Positions 27,731-36,694 of a stretch of DNA of 64,000 nucleotides are shown piece by piece; positions within the stretch are counted from its first letter, which is position 1, and each line of letters opens with the position of its first letter. A program made the translations under genes and the position numbers. Source of the stretch: Flavobacterium ammoniigenes (GTDB taxonomy: Bacteria > Bacteroidota > Bacteroidia > Flavobacteriales > Flavobacteriaceae); contig NZ_AP025184.1 of assembly GCF_020886055.1 (NCBI RefSeq), positions 186,001 through 250,000 of the forward strand, in the 5' to 3' direction. Under the pieces are notes generated by a model, which saw nothing but the letters and a program-made list of their open reading frames with translations, searched no databases and had not been told where the DNA came from.

Positions 27731-27763
27731 TTGTAAAAACGGAATCATTTTTTCGTAATTTTG
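27731..27763 (+). promoter_or_regulatory. Promoter of apaG
   Basis: TTG at 27731-27733 and TAATTTTG at 27756-27763, spacer 22 nt, ATG 22 nt further on. A full match to the Bacteroidota consensus. Confidence 0.6.
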
Positions 27764-27785
27764 AAGGGAAGAATTCAAATTCACT

Positions 27786-28172
27786 ATGGTTTCTCAAATA
27801 ACAAGAGGTATTAAAATTTCAGTTTTGACTAGTTTTGAAGGCACTTACTTCAAGAACTATCGCATACACTTTGCCTTTAGTTACCAAATCAAAATCGAAA
27901 ACCACAGTAAAGATTCTGTACAATTAGTTACTCGTCATTGGGAAATATTTGATTCTTTAAATGAATTAGAAATTGTAGATGGCGAAGGCGTAATTGGAAA
28001 AAAACCAGTTTTAAAACCTGGGGAATTTTATACCTACAGCTCTGGATGTTTGTTATCTTCTCCACACGGCGCAATGAAAGGCCACTTCAATATGATTAAC
28101 TTTACTACAACAAAAAATTTTAAAGTTATTGTTCCTTCTTTTCGATTAAGCGCACCATTTGCTCTTAATTAA
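27786..28172 (+). CDS. apaG: ApaG-domain protein
   Basis: A 128-residue single ApaG domain (fibronectin-III-like beta sandwich). Family motifs: FAFSYQIKIENHSKDSVQL, TRHWEIFDSLNELEIVDGEG, VIGKKPVLKPGEFYTYSSGC and MKGHFNMI. ApaG was linked genetically to Co2+/Mg2+ efflux in Salmonella; the biochemical role is still unclear, and the same fold occurs in F-box proteins and polymerase-interacting proteins. It has its own promoter. Confidence 0.93.
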   Translation: MVSQITRGIKISVLTSFEGTYFKNYRIHFAFSYQIKIENHSKDSVQLVTRHWEIFDSLNELEIVDGEGVIGKKPVLKPGEFYTYSSGCLLSSPHGAMKGHFNMINFTTTKNFKVIVPSFRLSAPFALN

Positions 28173-28241
28173 CTTCATCATTTCATTGAATAAATTTTAA
28201 TTTATTCCTCCCCAATATCTTTTTTATTGAATTATCCTTTG

Positions 28242-28249
28242 TACTTTTG
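28242..28249 (+). promoter_or_regulatory. -7 box upstream of P5C dehydrogenase gene
   Basis: TACTTTTG, 96 nt before the ATG, leaving a rather long leader. Nearest TTG gives too short a spacer. Confidence 0.35.
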
Positions 28250-28345
28250 TTATAGATTAAATTATTCGCAAGTTTAAGAATTAATTAAATCCTTAATTTT
28301 CTAATTCAAATCTGTTATACCAACAGTTTATTTAATACTATAACT

Positions 28346-29971
28346 ATGTTAAAAGGATTTTTTAAAGTACCCAAAGCAGTTAACGAACCCGTTAAAGGAT
28401 ATGCGCCCAATTCACCTGAAAAGGCAGCGGTTTTAGAGGCTTACAAAAAAATGTGGAACACCACTATTGACGTTCCGTTATACATTGGAAGCGAAGAAAT
28501 CAGAACTGGAAATACCAGAACCATGTCGGCGCCACACGATCACCAACACATTGTGGGAACCTATCATTTGGCCGAAAAATCACATGTTGAAAAAGCGATT
28601 GCTAATGCCTTGGAATCCAGAAAAGCATGGGCTAATATGGCTTGGGAACAACGTGCCGCTATTTTCTTAAAAGCTGCCGAATTAATTGCCGGACCCTACA
28701 GAGCGAGAATCAATGCTGCTACTATGATTGCACAATCAAAAACGATTCATCAAGCAGAAATTGATGCGTCTTGTGAATTGATTGACTTTTTGCGTTTCAA
28801 TGTAGAGTTCATGTCTCAAATTTATAGTGACCAACCTACTTCAGACTCATCTGTTTGGAATCGTTTAGAATACAGACCGCTTGAAGGATTCATCTACGCT
28901 ATTACTCCTTTTAACTTTACAGCCATTGCCGCTAATTTACCTGCCAGTGCTGCCATGATGGGAAATGTTGTAGTTTGGAAACCAAGTGACAGTCAAGTTT
29001 TCTCTGCTAAAATTATCATCGATATTTTCAAAGAAGCAGGTTTGCCTGATGGCGTAATCAATGTGGTTTTTGGGGATGCATTAATGGTAACCGATACCGT
29101 ATTAGCTAGTCGTGATTTTGCAGGAGTTCACTTCACAGGATCAACTCATGTATTTAAAGATATTTGGGCTAAAATCGGAACCAACATTCACCATTATAAA
29201 ACCTATCCAAGAATTGTAGGAGAAACAGGAGGAAAAGATTTTATCATTGCTCATCCTTCGGCGAATGTGAAACAAGTAGCTACCGGAATTGTTCGTGGTG
29301 CTTTTGAGTTCCAAGGACAAAAGTGTTCTGCTGCCTCTAGAGCTTATATTCCTAAAAGTTTATGGCCTGCAGTAAAAGACCAAGTAATTACAGATGTAAA
29401 ATCAATGAAAATGGGATCTCCAGAAGACTTTTCTAATTTCATTACAGCAGTAATTCACGAAGGATCTTTCGATAAATTAGCAAGTTATATTGACCAAGCT
29501 AAGAAAGATGCCGATGCAGAAATCATTGTAGGTGGAAATTACGATAAATCCAAAGGGTATTTTATTGAACCAACGGTTATTGTAACTACCAATCCAAAAT
29601 ACACCACCATGGAAACCGAATTGTTCGGACCGGTAATTACCATTTATGTTTATGAAGATGAACAGTGGTCTGAAACCCTAAAATTAGTGGATACTACATC
29701 CGAATATGCTTTGACAGGTGCTGTTTTCAGTACCGATCGTTATGCGATTGAAGAAGCAACTGTAGCTCTTCAAAATGCCGCTGGAAACTTCTATATCAAC
29801 GACAAACCAACCGGCGCAGTGGTAGGACAACAACCATTTGGTGGTGCTAGAGCTTCGGGTACGAATGACAAAGCGGGATCTGCATTGAATTTATTACGTT
29901 GGGCTTCGCCAAGAACTATCAAAGAAACTTTGGTAGCTCCTGAAGATTACAGATATCCGTTTTTAGGATAG
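28346..29971 (+). CDS. pruA: L-glutamate gamma-semialdehyde (P5C) dehydrogenase
   Basis: NAD-dependent aldehyde dehydrogenase of proline catabolism, oxidising glutamate semialdehyde to glutamate. The 541-residue length and N-terminus (GYAPNSPEKAAVLEAYKKMW) are those of stand-alone P5C dehydrogenases. ALDH motifs: AITPFNFTAIAANLPASAA (NAD fold), VGETGGKDFI (general-base Glu), EFQGQKCSAASRAYIP (catalytic Cys), ETELFGPVITIYVY. The proline dehydrogenase partner is not in the window. Ends in a strong bidirectional terminator. Confidence 0.94.
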   Translation: MLKGFFKVPKAVNEPVKGYAPNSPEKAAVLEAYKKMWNTTIDVPLYIGSEEIRTGNTRTMSAPHDHQHIVGTYHLAEKSHVEKAIANALESRKAWANMAWEQRAAIFLKAAELIAGPYRARINAATMIAQSKTIHQAEIDASCELIDFLRFNVEFMSQIYSDQPTSDSSVWNRLEYRPLEGFIYAITPFNFTAIAANLPASAAMMGNVVVWKPSDSQVFSAKIIIDIFKEAGLPDGVINVVFGDALMVTDTVLASRDFAGVHFTGSTHVFKDIWAKIGTNIHHYKTYPRIVGETGGKDFIIAHPSANVKQVATGIVRGAFEFQGQKCSAASRAYIPKSLWPAVKDQVITDVKSMKMGSPEDFSNFITAVIHEGSFDKLASYIDQAKKDADAEIIVGGNYDKSKGYFIEPTVIVTTNPKYTTMETELFGPVITIYVYEDEQWSETLKLVDTTSEYALTGAVFSTDRYAIEEATVALQNAAGNFYINDKPTGAVVGQQPFGGARASGTNDKAGSALNLLRWASPRTIKETLVAPEDYRYPFLG

Positions 29972-29993
29972 ATTAATTTATATAGCCGATATA

Positions 29994-30030
29994 AAAAACC
30001 CACAAATTGAATTTCAGTTTGTGGGTTTTT
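29994..30030. terminator. Bidirectional terminator, pruA/rsmG
   Basis: A 13-bp perfect stem (AAAAACCCACAAA / TTTGTGGGTTTTT) with an 11-nt loop, between convergent genes; T runs in both directions. Confidence 0.85.
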
Positions 30031-30067
30031 AATTAATAATTGAGATTGCTTATTTCCTTGCCATGAC

Positions 30068-30697
30068 TTATGGATTAAATTTCAATGGCAGATGCACTAC
30101 TTTCTTCGTCTCGAAAAATTCGTCTTCAAAAAAATCAGCTAAGTCGTATAAAGTTGCTTTAGGAAAGTCTTTTAATTCTTCGGTCAAGTCACCTCCTTTA
30201 AGATATAGAATTCCATTTTTCAATTCGTGCTTGTGTTGTTTTTTAATTTTGGTTTTTACCCAAGAAACAAAATCAGGCATATTGGTTACTGCACGACTTA
30301 CGATGAAGTCAAAATCACCTTTCACATTTTCGGCACGAATTTGCTCTGCTTTCACATTTTTTAATCCCAAAGCATCCGCAACTGCCTGAACTACTTTTAT
30401 TTTTTTGGCAATAACGTCAATCAAATAAAAACGTGTTTCTGGAAAAAGTATTGCCAAAGGTATTCCTGGAAATCCGCCTCCAGTTCCAACATCTAAAATA
30501 AATGTTCCGGGTTCAAAAGACTGAATTTTAGCAATTCCTAAAGAATGTAAAACGTGCTTCGTGTACAATGCATCAATGTCTTTTCGGGAAATGACGTTAA
30601 TTTTTTCATTCCATTCGTGGTATAATGAATCTAACTGTTGAAATTGTTCTTTTTGAAGATCAGTTAAATAAGGAAAATGCTTCAGAATTGCTTCCAT
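30068..30697 (-). CDS. rsmG: 16S rRNA m7G527 methyltransferase RsmG (GidB)
   Basis: Methylates N7 of G527 in 16S rRNA. The 209-residue protein carries the RsmG pattern: WNEKINVISRKDIDALYTKH, LDVGTGGGFPGIPLAILFPE (SAM loop), LIDVIAKKIKVVQAVADALG and FIVSRAVTNM. A frame from TTG 30715 would add six residues, but that TTG is within the -7 box TACTTTTG (30713-30720), so ATG 30697 is used. Confidence 0.96.
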   Translation of the reverse strand: MEAILKHFPYLTDLQKEQFQQLDSLYHEWNEKINVISRKDIDALYTKHVLHSLGIAKIQSFEPGTFILDVGTGGGFPGIPLAILFPETRFYLIDVIAKKIKVVQAVADALGLKNVKAEQIRAENVKGDFDFIVSRAVTNMPDFVSWVKTKIKKQHKHELKNGILYLKGGDLTEELKDFPKATLYDLADFFEDEFFETKKVVHLPLKFNP

Positions 30698-30712
30698 TTT
30701 AAAAATTTTTAA

Positions 30713-30720
30713 CAAAAGTA
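30713..30720 (-). promoter_or_regulatory. -7 box of rsmG
   Basis: TACTTTTG on the minus strand, 15 nt before the rsmG ATG; no -33 TTG at the expected distance. Confidence 0.45.
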
Positions 30721-30750
30721 CTATTTTTAGATTGGAAATAGTAGCTCATT

Positions 30751-30784
30751 TTTGTACTACAAAAATTTATAATAATTATCTTTG
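30751..30784 (+). promoter_or_regulatory. Promoter of fatty acid desaturase gene
   Basis: TTTG at 30751-30754 and TATCTTTG at 30777-30784, spacer 22 nt. The ATG at 30804 follows 19 nt after the box. This promoter lies downstream of an alternative TTG start at 30732 and so rules it out. Confidence 0.65.
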
Positions 30785-30803
30785 TAGCTTATTATTCAAG
30801 ATT

Positions 30804-31901
30804 ATGAAAAATACCGCTCCAACATTTGCTAAGCAAGACGATCTAAAATTTTTTAGAACCTTAAACTCGCGGGTCAATAATTATTTCAAAGAAAACAATC
30901 TCGATAAAACTGGAAACTGGAAACTACATCTTAAAACGATTGTCATGTTCTCCATTTTCTTGACTCCCTATTTCTTCTTATTGGCGATGGATATGCCTTT
31001 TTGGACCTATTTACTGTTGAACTTAATCATTGGAGTAGGAATGGCCGGCGTTGGAATGAATGTAATGCATGATGGAAATCATGGTGCTTATTCTAACAAA
31101 TCTTGGGTCAACAAGTTCATGGGAGGAAGTATTTACATCTTAGCTGGCAATGTGTACAACTGGCAAGTGCAGCACAATGTATTGCACCATACCTATACCA
31201 ACATTTTAGGACATGATGAAGATTTAGAAGCGGGACGTATCTTGCGTTTTTCTAAAACTGCGAAATGGTATAGCTACCATAAATTTCAACATTATTACTC
31301 CGTTTTTCTATATGGTCTATTGACTTTCAATTGGTCGATCACTACCGATTTTCTGCAAATGAAACGCTACCTAAAACGCAATTTGTCGTATGGAGAATTC
31401 AAAAAACCAGTCATCCGTTGGACTACTTTAATCGTTACTAAAATTATTTATTTCTCTATTTGGCTAGTAATACCAATGGTATTAGGCATCACTTGGTGGA
31501 AAGTAATTTTAGGCTTTTTAGTAATGCACTATACGGCTGGGTTAATTTTAAGTGTTGTTTTCCAATTGGCTCACGTTGTTGACGAAACAGTTAATCCAAT
31601 TCCAAATGAAGAAGGCGAAATTGAAAACACTTGGGCAATTCATCAATTATACACTACGGCTAATTTTGCTCCAAAAAATTGGTTGGTCAATTATTATACT
31701 GGTGGTTTGAATCACCAAATTGAACACCATATTTTTCCAAATATCTCTCACGTGCATTACGATAAAATTGCCGAGTTTGTTAAACAAACCGCCAAAGAAT
31801 GTAATCTTCCTTACCATGAGTTTAAAACTACTCGAGAAGCCATTCTATCGCATTTCACCCATTTGAAAAATTTAGGAATGAAACCCGAATTAAGCGCATA
31901 A
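30804..31901 (+). CDS. Membrane fatty acid desaturase (acyl-CoA type)
   Basis: A 365-residue di-iron desaturase of the inner membrane that introduces a double bond into acyl chains. The three histidine boxes are clear: HDGNHGAYS, HNVLHHTYTN and NHQIEHHIFPNISH, separated by hydrophobic helices (about 45-85 and 200-260). The box order and spacing fit front-end/linoleoyl-CoA-type desaturases common in Bacteroidota, though no cytochrome b5 domain is fused. Double-bond position cannot be told. It probably serves membrane fluidity at low temperature (inference). Confidence 0.9.
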   Translation: MKNTAPTFAKQDDLKFFRTLNSRVNNYFKENNLDKTGNWKLHLKTIVMFSIFLTPYFFLLAMDMPFWTYLLLNLIIGVGMAGVGMNVMHDGNHGAYSNKSWVNKFMGGSIYILAGNVYNWQVQHNVLHHTYTNILGHDEDLEAGRILRFSKTAKWYSYHKFQHYYSVFLYGLLTFNWSITTDFLQMKRYLKRNLSYGEFKKPVIRWTTLIVTKIIYFSIWLVIPMVLGITWWKVILGFLVMHYTAGLILSVVFQLAHVVDETVNPIPNEEGEIENTWAIHQLYTTANFAPKNWLVNYYTGGLNHQIEHHIFPNISHVHYDKIAEFVKQTAKECNLPYHEFKTTREAILSHFTHLKNLGMKPELSA

Positions 31902-31963
31902 AAACGAATACTAACTATACCTAATTCGAAACTGCGAATTAGACCATTTCAACACTATAGAAA

Positions 31964-33151
31964 ATGAGCAATCCACTTTCAGACAGAATTAACAACTTAG
32001 CTACATCACAAACATTAGCCATGGCTGCTTTGGCCAGAGAATTAAAAGCACAAGGAAAAGACATCATCAGTTTAAGCTTAGGTGAACCCGATTTCAATAC
32101 GCCTGACTTTATTAAAGAAGCAGCTAAAAAAGCAATTGACGAAAATTACAGTACCTACTCTCCAGTTGATGGATATGCTGAATTAAAAGAAGCGATCTGT
32201 AGAAAATTCAAAAGAGACAATGATTTGGATTACAAACCCTCTCAAATTGTTGTTTCTACAGGAGCAAAACAATCTTTATACAATATTGCGCAAGTCATGT
32301 TAAATGACGGAGACGAAGTAATTTTACCAGCTCCTTATTGGGTTTCTTATTTCGAAATTGTTAAACTATCAGGAGGTGTACCGGTTGAAGTACCAACATC
32401 CGTAGAAACTGATTTCAAAATCACCCCAGAACAATTAGAAGCAGCAATTACACCAAAAACTAAAATGATTTGGTTCAGCTCACCATGTAATCCAAGTGGT
32501 TCTGTATACAACCGTGAAGAATTAACTGCGATTGCTAAAGTGTTAGAAAAACACCCTAATGTATATGTAGTAGCTGATGAAATCTACGAGCACATCAACT
32601 TCTCGGGAACTTTTTGCAGTATTGCTTCAATTCCAGGAATGTTAGAAAAAACGATTACTGTAAATGGAGTTGCCAAAGCTTTTGCTATGACAGGATACCG
32701 AATTGGATACATTGGCGCACCAGAATTCATTGCTAAAGCCTGTACTAAAATTCAAGGTCAAGTAACTAGTGGTGCAAACTCAGTAGCACAACGTGCAACC
32801 ATTACTGCAGTAGATGCTGACCCATCTGTTTTGAAACATATGGTGGATGCTTTCCATAGCCGAAGAGATTTGGTAGTAGGATTAATCAAAGAAATTCCAG
32901 GAATGAAAATTAATGTTCCAGAAGGAGCGTTTTATGTATTTCCAGACGTTTCTTCTTTCTTTGGAAAAACCTTAAGAGGAACCGAAATTAAAGACGCTAA
33001 CGATTTCTCAATGTATCTTTTGGCTGAAGCCAATGTAGCTACAGTAACGGGAGATGCATTTGGAAATCCAAATTGTATTCGTTTTTCTTATGCTACTAGC
33101 GACGATATTTTGAAAGAGGCTTTACGCCGAATCAAAGAAGCCGTTTCTTAA
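31964..33151 (+). CDS. Aspartate aminotransferase (PLP, class I, subgroup Ib type)
   Basis: PLP enzyme moving an amino group between aspartate and 2-oxoglutarate. Length is 395. PLP is bound by K238 (VNGVAKAFAMTGYRIGY), with N176 (SPCNPSG), D205 and Y208 (ADEIYEH) and R246; the substrate-carboxylate Arg is in IRFSYAT near the C-terminus. The N-terminal ISLSLGEPDFNTP is typical of the Ib group, which sometimes also uses prephenate. A terminator follows closely. Confidence 0.92.
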   Translation: MSNPLSDRINNLATSQTLAMAALARELKAQGKDIISLSLGEPDFNTPDFIKEAAKKAIDENYSTYSPVDGYAELKEAICRKFKRDNDLDYKPSQIVVSTGAKQSLYNIAQVMLNDGDEVILPAPYWVSYFEIVKLSGGVPVEVPTSVETDFKITPEQLEAAITPKTKMIWFSSPCNPSGSVYNREELTAIAKVLEKHPNVYVVADEIYEHINFSGTFCSIASIPGMLEKTITVNGVAKAFAMTGYRIGYIGAPEFIAKACTKIQGQVTSGANSVAQRATITAVDADPSVLKHMVDAFHSRRDLVVGLIKEIPGMKINVPEGAFYVFPDVSSFFGKTLRGTEIKDANDFSMYLLAEANVATVTGDAFGNPNCIRFSYATSDDILKEALRRIKEAVS

Positions 33152-33170
33152 ATTAGTATAGAATAAAACT

Positions 33171-33199
33171 AAAAGCCTCAAGGAAACTTGGGGCTTTTT
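33171..33199 (+). terminator. Terminator after aspartate aminotransferase
   Basis: Stem AAAAGCCTCAAG / CTTGGGGCTTTT (one T-G pair), loop GAAA, then Ts, 19 nt beyond the stop. Confidence 0.8.
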
Positions 33200-33229
33200 C
33201 CTATTTTTACAATAACAAAATCAACTAAA

Positions 33230-33583
33230 ATGCTCACTCACACCCACCCAAAACTACCGATGCGCAACAAACTGATCACGAAAGATTTCTATTGCAATCA
33301 ATTGGGTTTTGAGGTATTTGGTGCTGATTTTGAAGGCTATTTAATGCTACAAAAAGACCAAATTCAATTGCATTTTTTTGAATTTCAAAACCTAAATCCT
33401 TTAGAAAATTATGGACAAGTATATATTCGAACCGAAAAAATAGAAACTGTATTTGACCATTATATCCAAAAAAACGTAAGCATTCACCCCGCTGGATATT
33501 TACAAACAAAACCTTGGGGACAAAAAGAATTTTCCCTTCTTGATCCAGATCATAATTTATTGACTTTTGGAGAAAGTATATAA
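33230..33583 (+). CDS. VOC-family (glyoxalase/bleomycin-resistance-like) protein
   Basis: A 117-residue single VOC fold: PKLPMRNKLITKDFYCNQLG at the start, FEGYLMLQKDQIQLHFFEF in the first half, and WGQKEFSLLDPDHNLLTFGE at the end. Antibiotic-binding and lyase members share this pattern, so the function (for example bleomycin sequestration) is not assured. A longer frame from 33188 would start inside the preceding terminator, so ATG 33230 is chosen. Confidence 0.85.
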   Translation: MLTHTHPKLPMRNKLITKDFYCNQLGFEVFGADFEGYLMLQKDQIQLHFFEFQNLNPLENYGQVYIRTEKIETVFDHYIQKNVSIHPAGYLQTKPWGQKEFSLLDPDHNLLTFGESI

Positions 33584-33700
33584 AACCTATTGAGTAAAAG
33601 AATTGGTAAACTACTACAACAATCTTTCCAACTTTTTCCAAAAAATCCCAATTATTTATAAGAACTTTGCAAACTCATTTCCCAAAAAGAAATACCCTAT

Positions 33701-35566
33701 ATGACGAAAAAAAAAATCGAAATACTAGCGCCTGCCAAAGACTTGTTACACGGTATGGCAGCTATCAACAGTGGTGCTGATGCTGTTTATATTGGAGCTC
33801 CACAATTTGGCGCTCGATCTAATGCCCATAATTCTATGGAAGATGTGGCAGCATTAGTGCAATATGCTCATTTGTACCACGCTCAAGTTTTTGTAGTAAT
33901 CAACACCATTCTATACGATAACGAACTCGAAACGTGTCGCCAAATGATATGGGAATTGTACCATATTGGGGTTGATGCGTTAATTATTCAGGACATGGCC
34001 ATTATGGAAATGGAGTTGCCGCCCATTGTGTTGCATGCTAGTACGCAAGCCAATAACCGTGATCCAAAAAATATTAAATTCCTTGCCGATGCAGGAATCA
34101 AACGTGTGGTTTTGGCCCGTGAGTTGAACTTACACCAAATTAAAGAAATTAGCGAAGCTACCGATGTTGAATTGGAATTCTTTGTTACTGGTGCGTTGTG
34201 CGTGGCTTTTAGCGGAAATTGTTATATGAGTGTAGCCAATGGCGAGCGTTCGGCCAATCGCGGTTCCTGTGCACAAAACTGCCGTTTACCTTATAATTTA
34301 ATTGACGGTCACGGAGAAACCTTGATCAAAAATAGCCATTTACTTTCCATCAAAGATTTTGATGTAACCGATCAAATTCCAAATTTAATCGAAGCGGGAA
34401 TCGTTTCATTTAAAATCGAAGGTCGTTTGAAAGACATGGTTTATGTCAAAAATAATGTTTCGTTTCTTAGAAAAAAAATAGATTCCTTCTTGGAACAAAA
34501 CCCCAATTATACGAAAGCTTCCTCTGGTAAATGCACCTTCACTTTCGATTCTGAATTGAACCGAACATTCAATAGAGGCTATACCGATTATTTTGTCAAC
34601 GAAAGACACCAATCCATCGGTTCTTGGGAAAGTCCAAAATCCAAAGGACAATACATTGGAAAACTAATTAAAACAATTGGCAATTCGTACGAAATTGAAA
34701 ATGGTCATTTACTGAACAATGGTGATGGTTTGTGTTTCATTAACGAAAACAACGAAGCCGATGGAATTTATGTAAACAAAGCCGAAAACGGTATTATTTA
34801 CCCGAATGTTTTAAAAGAAATCAAAGACGGAACTTTTATCTATCGTAACAATGATGCGGCTTTCATTAAAATCGTGGAGCGTGAAGACAGCGCCGTTAGA
34901 AAGATTAGCACCACTTTGGTTTTAACCGAAAACGAAACTGGTTTTCAATTAACGGCTACTGATGAAGATGGTTATGAAAGTACCGTTCATTTGGAACACG
35001 CCAAAGAGCCCACTAAAAACAATTTATCTATTGAAGATAATATCAAAATGCAGTTAGCGAAAACAGGATTTACACCTTATACCGCTGACGAAATTACGAT
35101 TCAGTTTTCAGACAATTGGTTTTTACCTATTTCAAAAATTAATGAAATGCGCCGCACAGTTTACGATCAATTGACCCAAATCCGTTTGGCTAATTACCAT
35201 CGAGAGGAATACCAAATCGTAAAAACGGATCATCCATTTCCGGTAGATCAATTGGATTTTACGTACAATGTTGCCAATAAAATGGCGCGAAAATTCTACG
35301 AGCGTCATGGCGTTACTGAAATTGAAAAAGCTTTTGAATTGCAATGGGATCCGGGAAAATCTCGTGTAATGACGACCAAATATTGCATCAAATACGAGTT
35401 AGAGCGTTGTCCAAAATACCATCCGGAACATCGCGATAAAAAAGTCAAAGAACCTTTGGTTTTAAAACAAGGGGAATTGGAATACAAACTCAAATTCAAC
35501 TGTAAACCTTGCGAAATGGAAATTTGGGAAAAGGATGCCGAATTTGAAATTGAAGACGAAGATTAA
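33701..35566 (+). CDS. U32-family protein, RlhA/YdcP-like
   Basis: A 621-residue protein of peptidase family U32 with the N-terminal barrel (IEILAPAKDLLHGMAAINSG; GADAVYIGAPQFGARS) and the conserved cysteines CVAFSGNCYM...GSCAQNCR that in the family hold an Fe-S cluster. The long C-terminal region with CPKYHPEH and NCKPCEMEIW fits the larger YdcP type. In E. coli YdcP (RlhA) makes 5-hydroxycytidine at C2501 of 23S rRNA. That role is likely here, but other U32 proteins hydroxylate tRNA or quinone precursors. DUF6370 follows after 11 nt. Confidence 0.82.
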   Translation: MTKKKIEILAPAKDLLHGMAAINSGADAVYIGAPQFGARSNAHNSMEDVAALVQYAHLYHAQVFVVINTILYDNELETCRQMIWELYHIGVDALIIQDMAIMEMELPPIVLHASTQANNRDPKNIKFLADAGIKRVVLARELNLHQIKEISEATDVELEFFVTGALCVAFSGNCYMSVANGERSANRGSCAQNCRLPYNLIDGHGETLIKNSHLLSIKDFDVTDQIPNLIEAGIVSFKIEGRLKDMVYVKNNVSFLRKKIDSFLEQNPNYTKASSGKCTFTFDSELNRTFNRGYTDYFVNERHQSIGSWESPKSKGQYIGKLIKTIGNSYEIENGHLLNNGDGLCFINENNEADGIYVNKAENGIIYPNVLKEIKDGTFIYRNNDAAFIKIVEREDSAVRKISTTLVLTENETGFQLTATDEDGYESTVHLEHAKEPTKNNLSIEDNIKMQLAKTGFTPYTADEITIQFSDNWFLPISKINEMRRTVYDQLTQIRLANYHREEYQIVKTDHPFPVDQLDFTYNVANKMARKFYERHGVTEIEKAFELQWDPGKSRVMTTKYCIKYELERCPKYHPEHRDKKVKEPLVLKQGELEYKLKFNCKPCEMEIWEKDAEFEIEDED

Positions 35567-35577
35567 ATCATAAAAAC

Positions 35578-35898
35578 ATGAAAAAAATACTAACTTTTTT
35601 TATCCTTTTGAGTAGTACCATAATTTTGGCACAAACCAAAAAAGACAACTCAAAAATTCAAATTGTGGAAGCTTCTTGTGGGCAATGCCAATTTGGAATG
35701 GAAGGCAAAAGTTGCGATTTAGCTGTTCGTATTGATGGCAAATCCTACTTCGTAGAAGGAACCAATATAGATGCTCATGGTGATGCACATGCCAAAGATG
35801 GATTTTGCGCTAGCATTCGCAAAGCATCAGTTATAGGAACAATCAAAGACAACAAATTTGTTGTAACTTACTTTCAATTAGTCCCAAAACAACCTTAA
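35578..35898 (+). CDS. Small exported cysteine-containing protein (DUF6370-like)
   Basis: A 106-residue protein with signal peptide (about 1-19, ending LAQ). The mature part has five Cys-bearing positions around CGQCQFGMEGKSCDLAV and DGFCASIRKA, with a His-rich turn GTNIDAHGDAHAKDG. I recognise this as the DUF6370 family of unknown function. The Cys/His pattern suggests metal binding or disulfides, but this is inference. Located between a U32 protein and a pirin with short gaps (11 and 14 nt), so probably in one transcript. Confidence 0.75.
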   Translation: MKKILTFFILLSSTIILAQTKKDNSKIQIVEASCGQCQFGMEGKSCDLAVRIDGKSYFVEGTNIDAHGDAHAKDGFCASIRKASVIGTIKDNKFVVTYFQLVPKQP

Positions 35899-35912
35899 TT
35901 ATACAAAAAAAT

Positions 35913-36629
35913 ATGGCAAATACAGTTTTACATAAAGCGAGTTCTAGAGGTCATGCCGATCATGGTTGGTTGAACGCCTACCACAGTTTTAGTTTTGCTA
36001 GTTGGTACAATCCAGAACGCATCCAATTTGGAATGTTACGTGTTTTAAATGATGACACTGTTGCCGCTGGAATGGGTTTTGGTACACATCCACACGACAA
36101 TATGGAAATCATCACGATTCCGTTAGAAGGTGATTTGGCACACAAAGACAGCATGGGTAATTCGTCGACTATAAAAACGGGGGACGTTCAAGTAATGAGT
36201 GCCGGAACTGGAATTCAGCATAGTGAGTTCAATCCAAACGCTGATTTGCAAACCAAACTATTTCAAATTTGGTTGTTTCCAAAGTACCGAAATGTGGAGC
36301 CTCGCTACCAACAAATCACACTTGATGTTGCCCAACAGAAAAACAGTTTTGCTCAAATTTTATCTCCAAATCCAGAAGACGAAGGTGTTTGGATTCACCA
36401 AGATGCTTGGTTTTATTTGAGTGATTTCGAAGCTAATTTTTCTAAAAAATTAGCATTACAAAAACAAGGCAACGGATTTTACATCATGAACATTGAAGGT
36501 GAAATTGAAGTAAATGGAGAAAAACTGGAGAAAAGAGATGCTATTGGAATTTGGGAAACCAATGAAATTGAAATCAAAGCCAATACGAATTCTCGTTTTT
36601 TAATAATCGAAATTCCAATGGAACAATAA
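35913..36629 (+). CDS. Pirin-family bicupin protein
   Basis: A 238-residue pirin. The N-terminal cupin contains the metal-site residues in GFGTHPHDNMEIITIPLEG (His, His, Glu) and ends VMSAGTGIQHSEFNP; the second cupin (about 150-238) lacks a metal motif, as usual. Bacterial pirins such as YhhW act as quercetinases in vitro, but the in vivo substrate is unclear. The start ATG lies 14 nt after DUF6370. Confidence 0.92.
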   Translation: MANTVLHKASSRGHADHGWLNAYHSFSFASWYNPERIQFGMLRVLNDDTVAAGMGFGTHPHDNMEIITIPLEGDLAHKDSMGNSSTIKTGDVQVMSAGTGIQHSEFNPNADLQTKLFQIWLFPKYRNVEPRYQQITLDVAQQKNSFAQILSPNPEDEGVWIHQDAWFYLSDFEANFSKKLALQKQGNGFYIMNIEGEIEVNGEKLEKRDAIGIWETNEIEIKANTNSRFLIIEIPMEQ

Positions 36630-36641
36630 TCCAAAAAATAG

Positions 36642-36649
36642 TATTTTTG
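36642..36649 (+). promoter_or_regulatory. -7 box of fabD
   Basis: TATTTTTG, 45 nt before the fabD ATG. No -33 TTG at the right distance. Confidence 0.4.
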
Positions 36650-36694
36650 TGGTTCAAATTCAAAACTTGAATCATCCAACTTGAACAATATTTT

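Noticed and set aside
30732..30803. N-terminal extension of the desaturase from TTG 30732
   Set aside because: The promoter with both boxes lies within this stretch, and homology starts at the ATG at 30804.
33188..33229. N-terminal extension of the VOC protein
   Set aside because: It overlaps the terminator of the aspartate aminotransferase gene.
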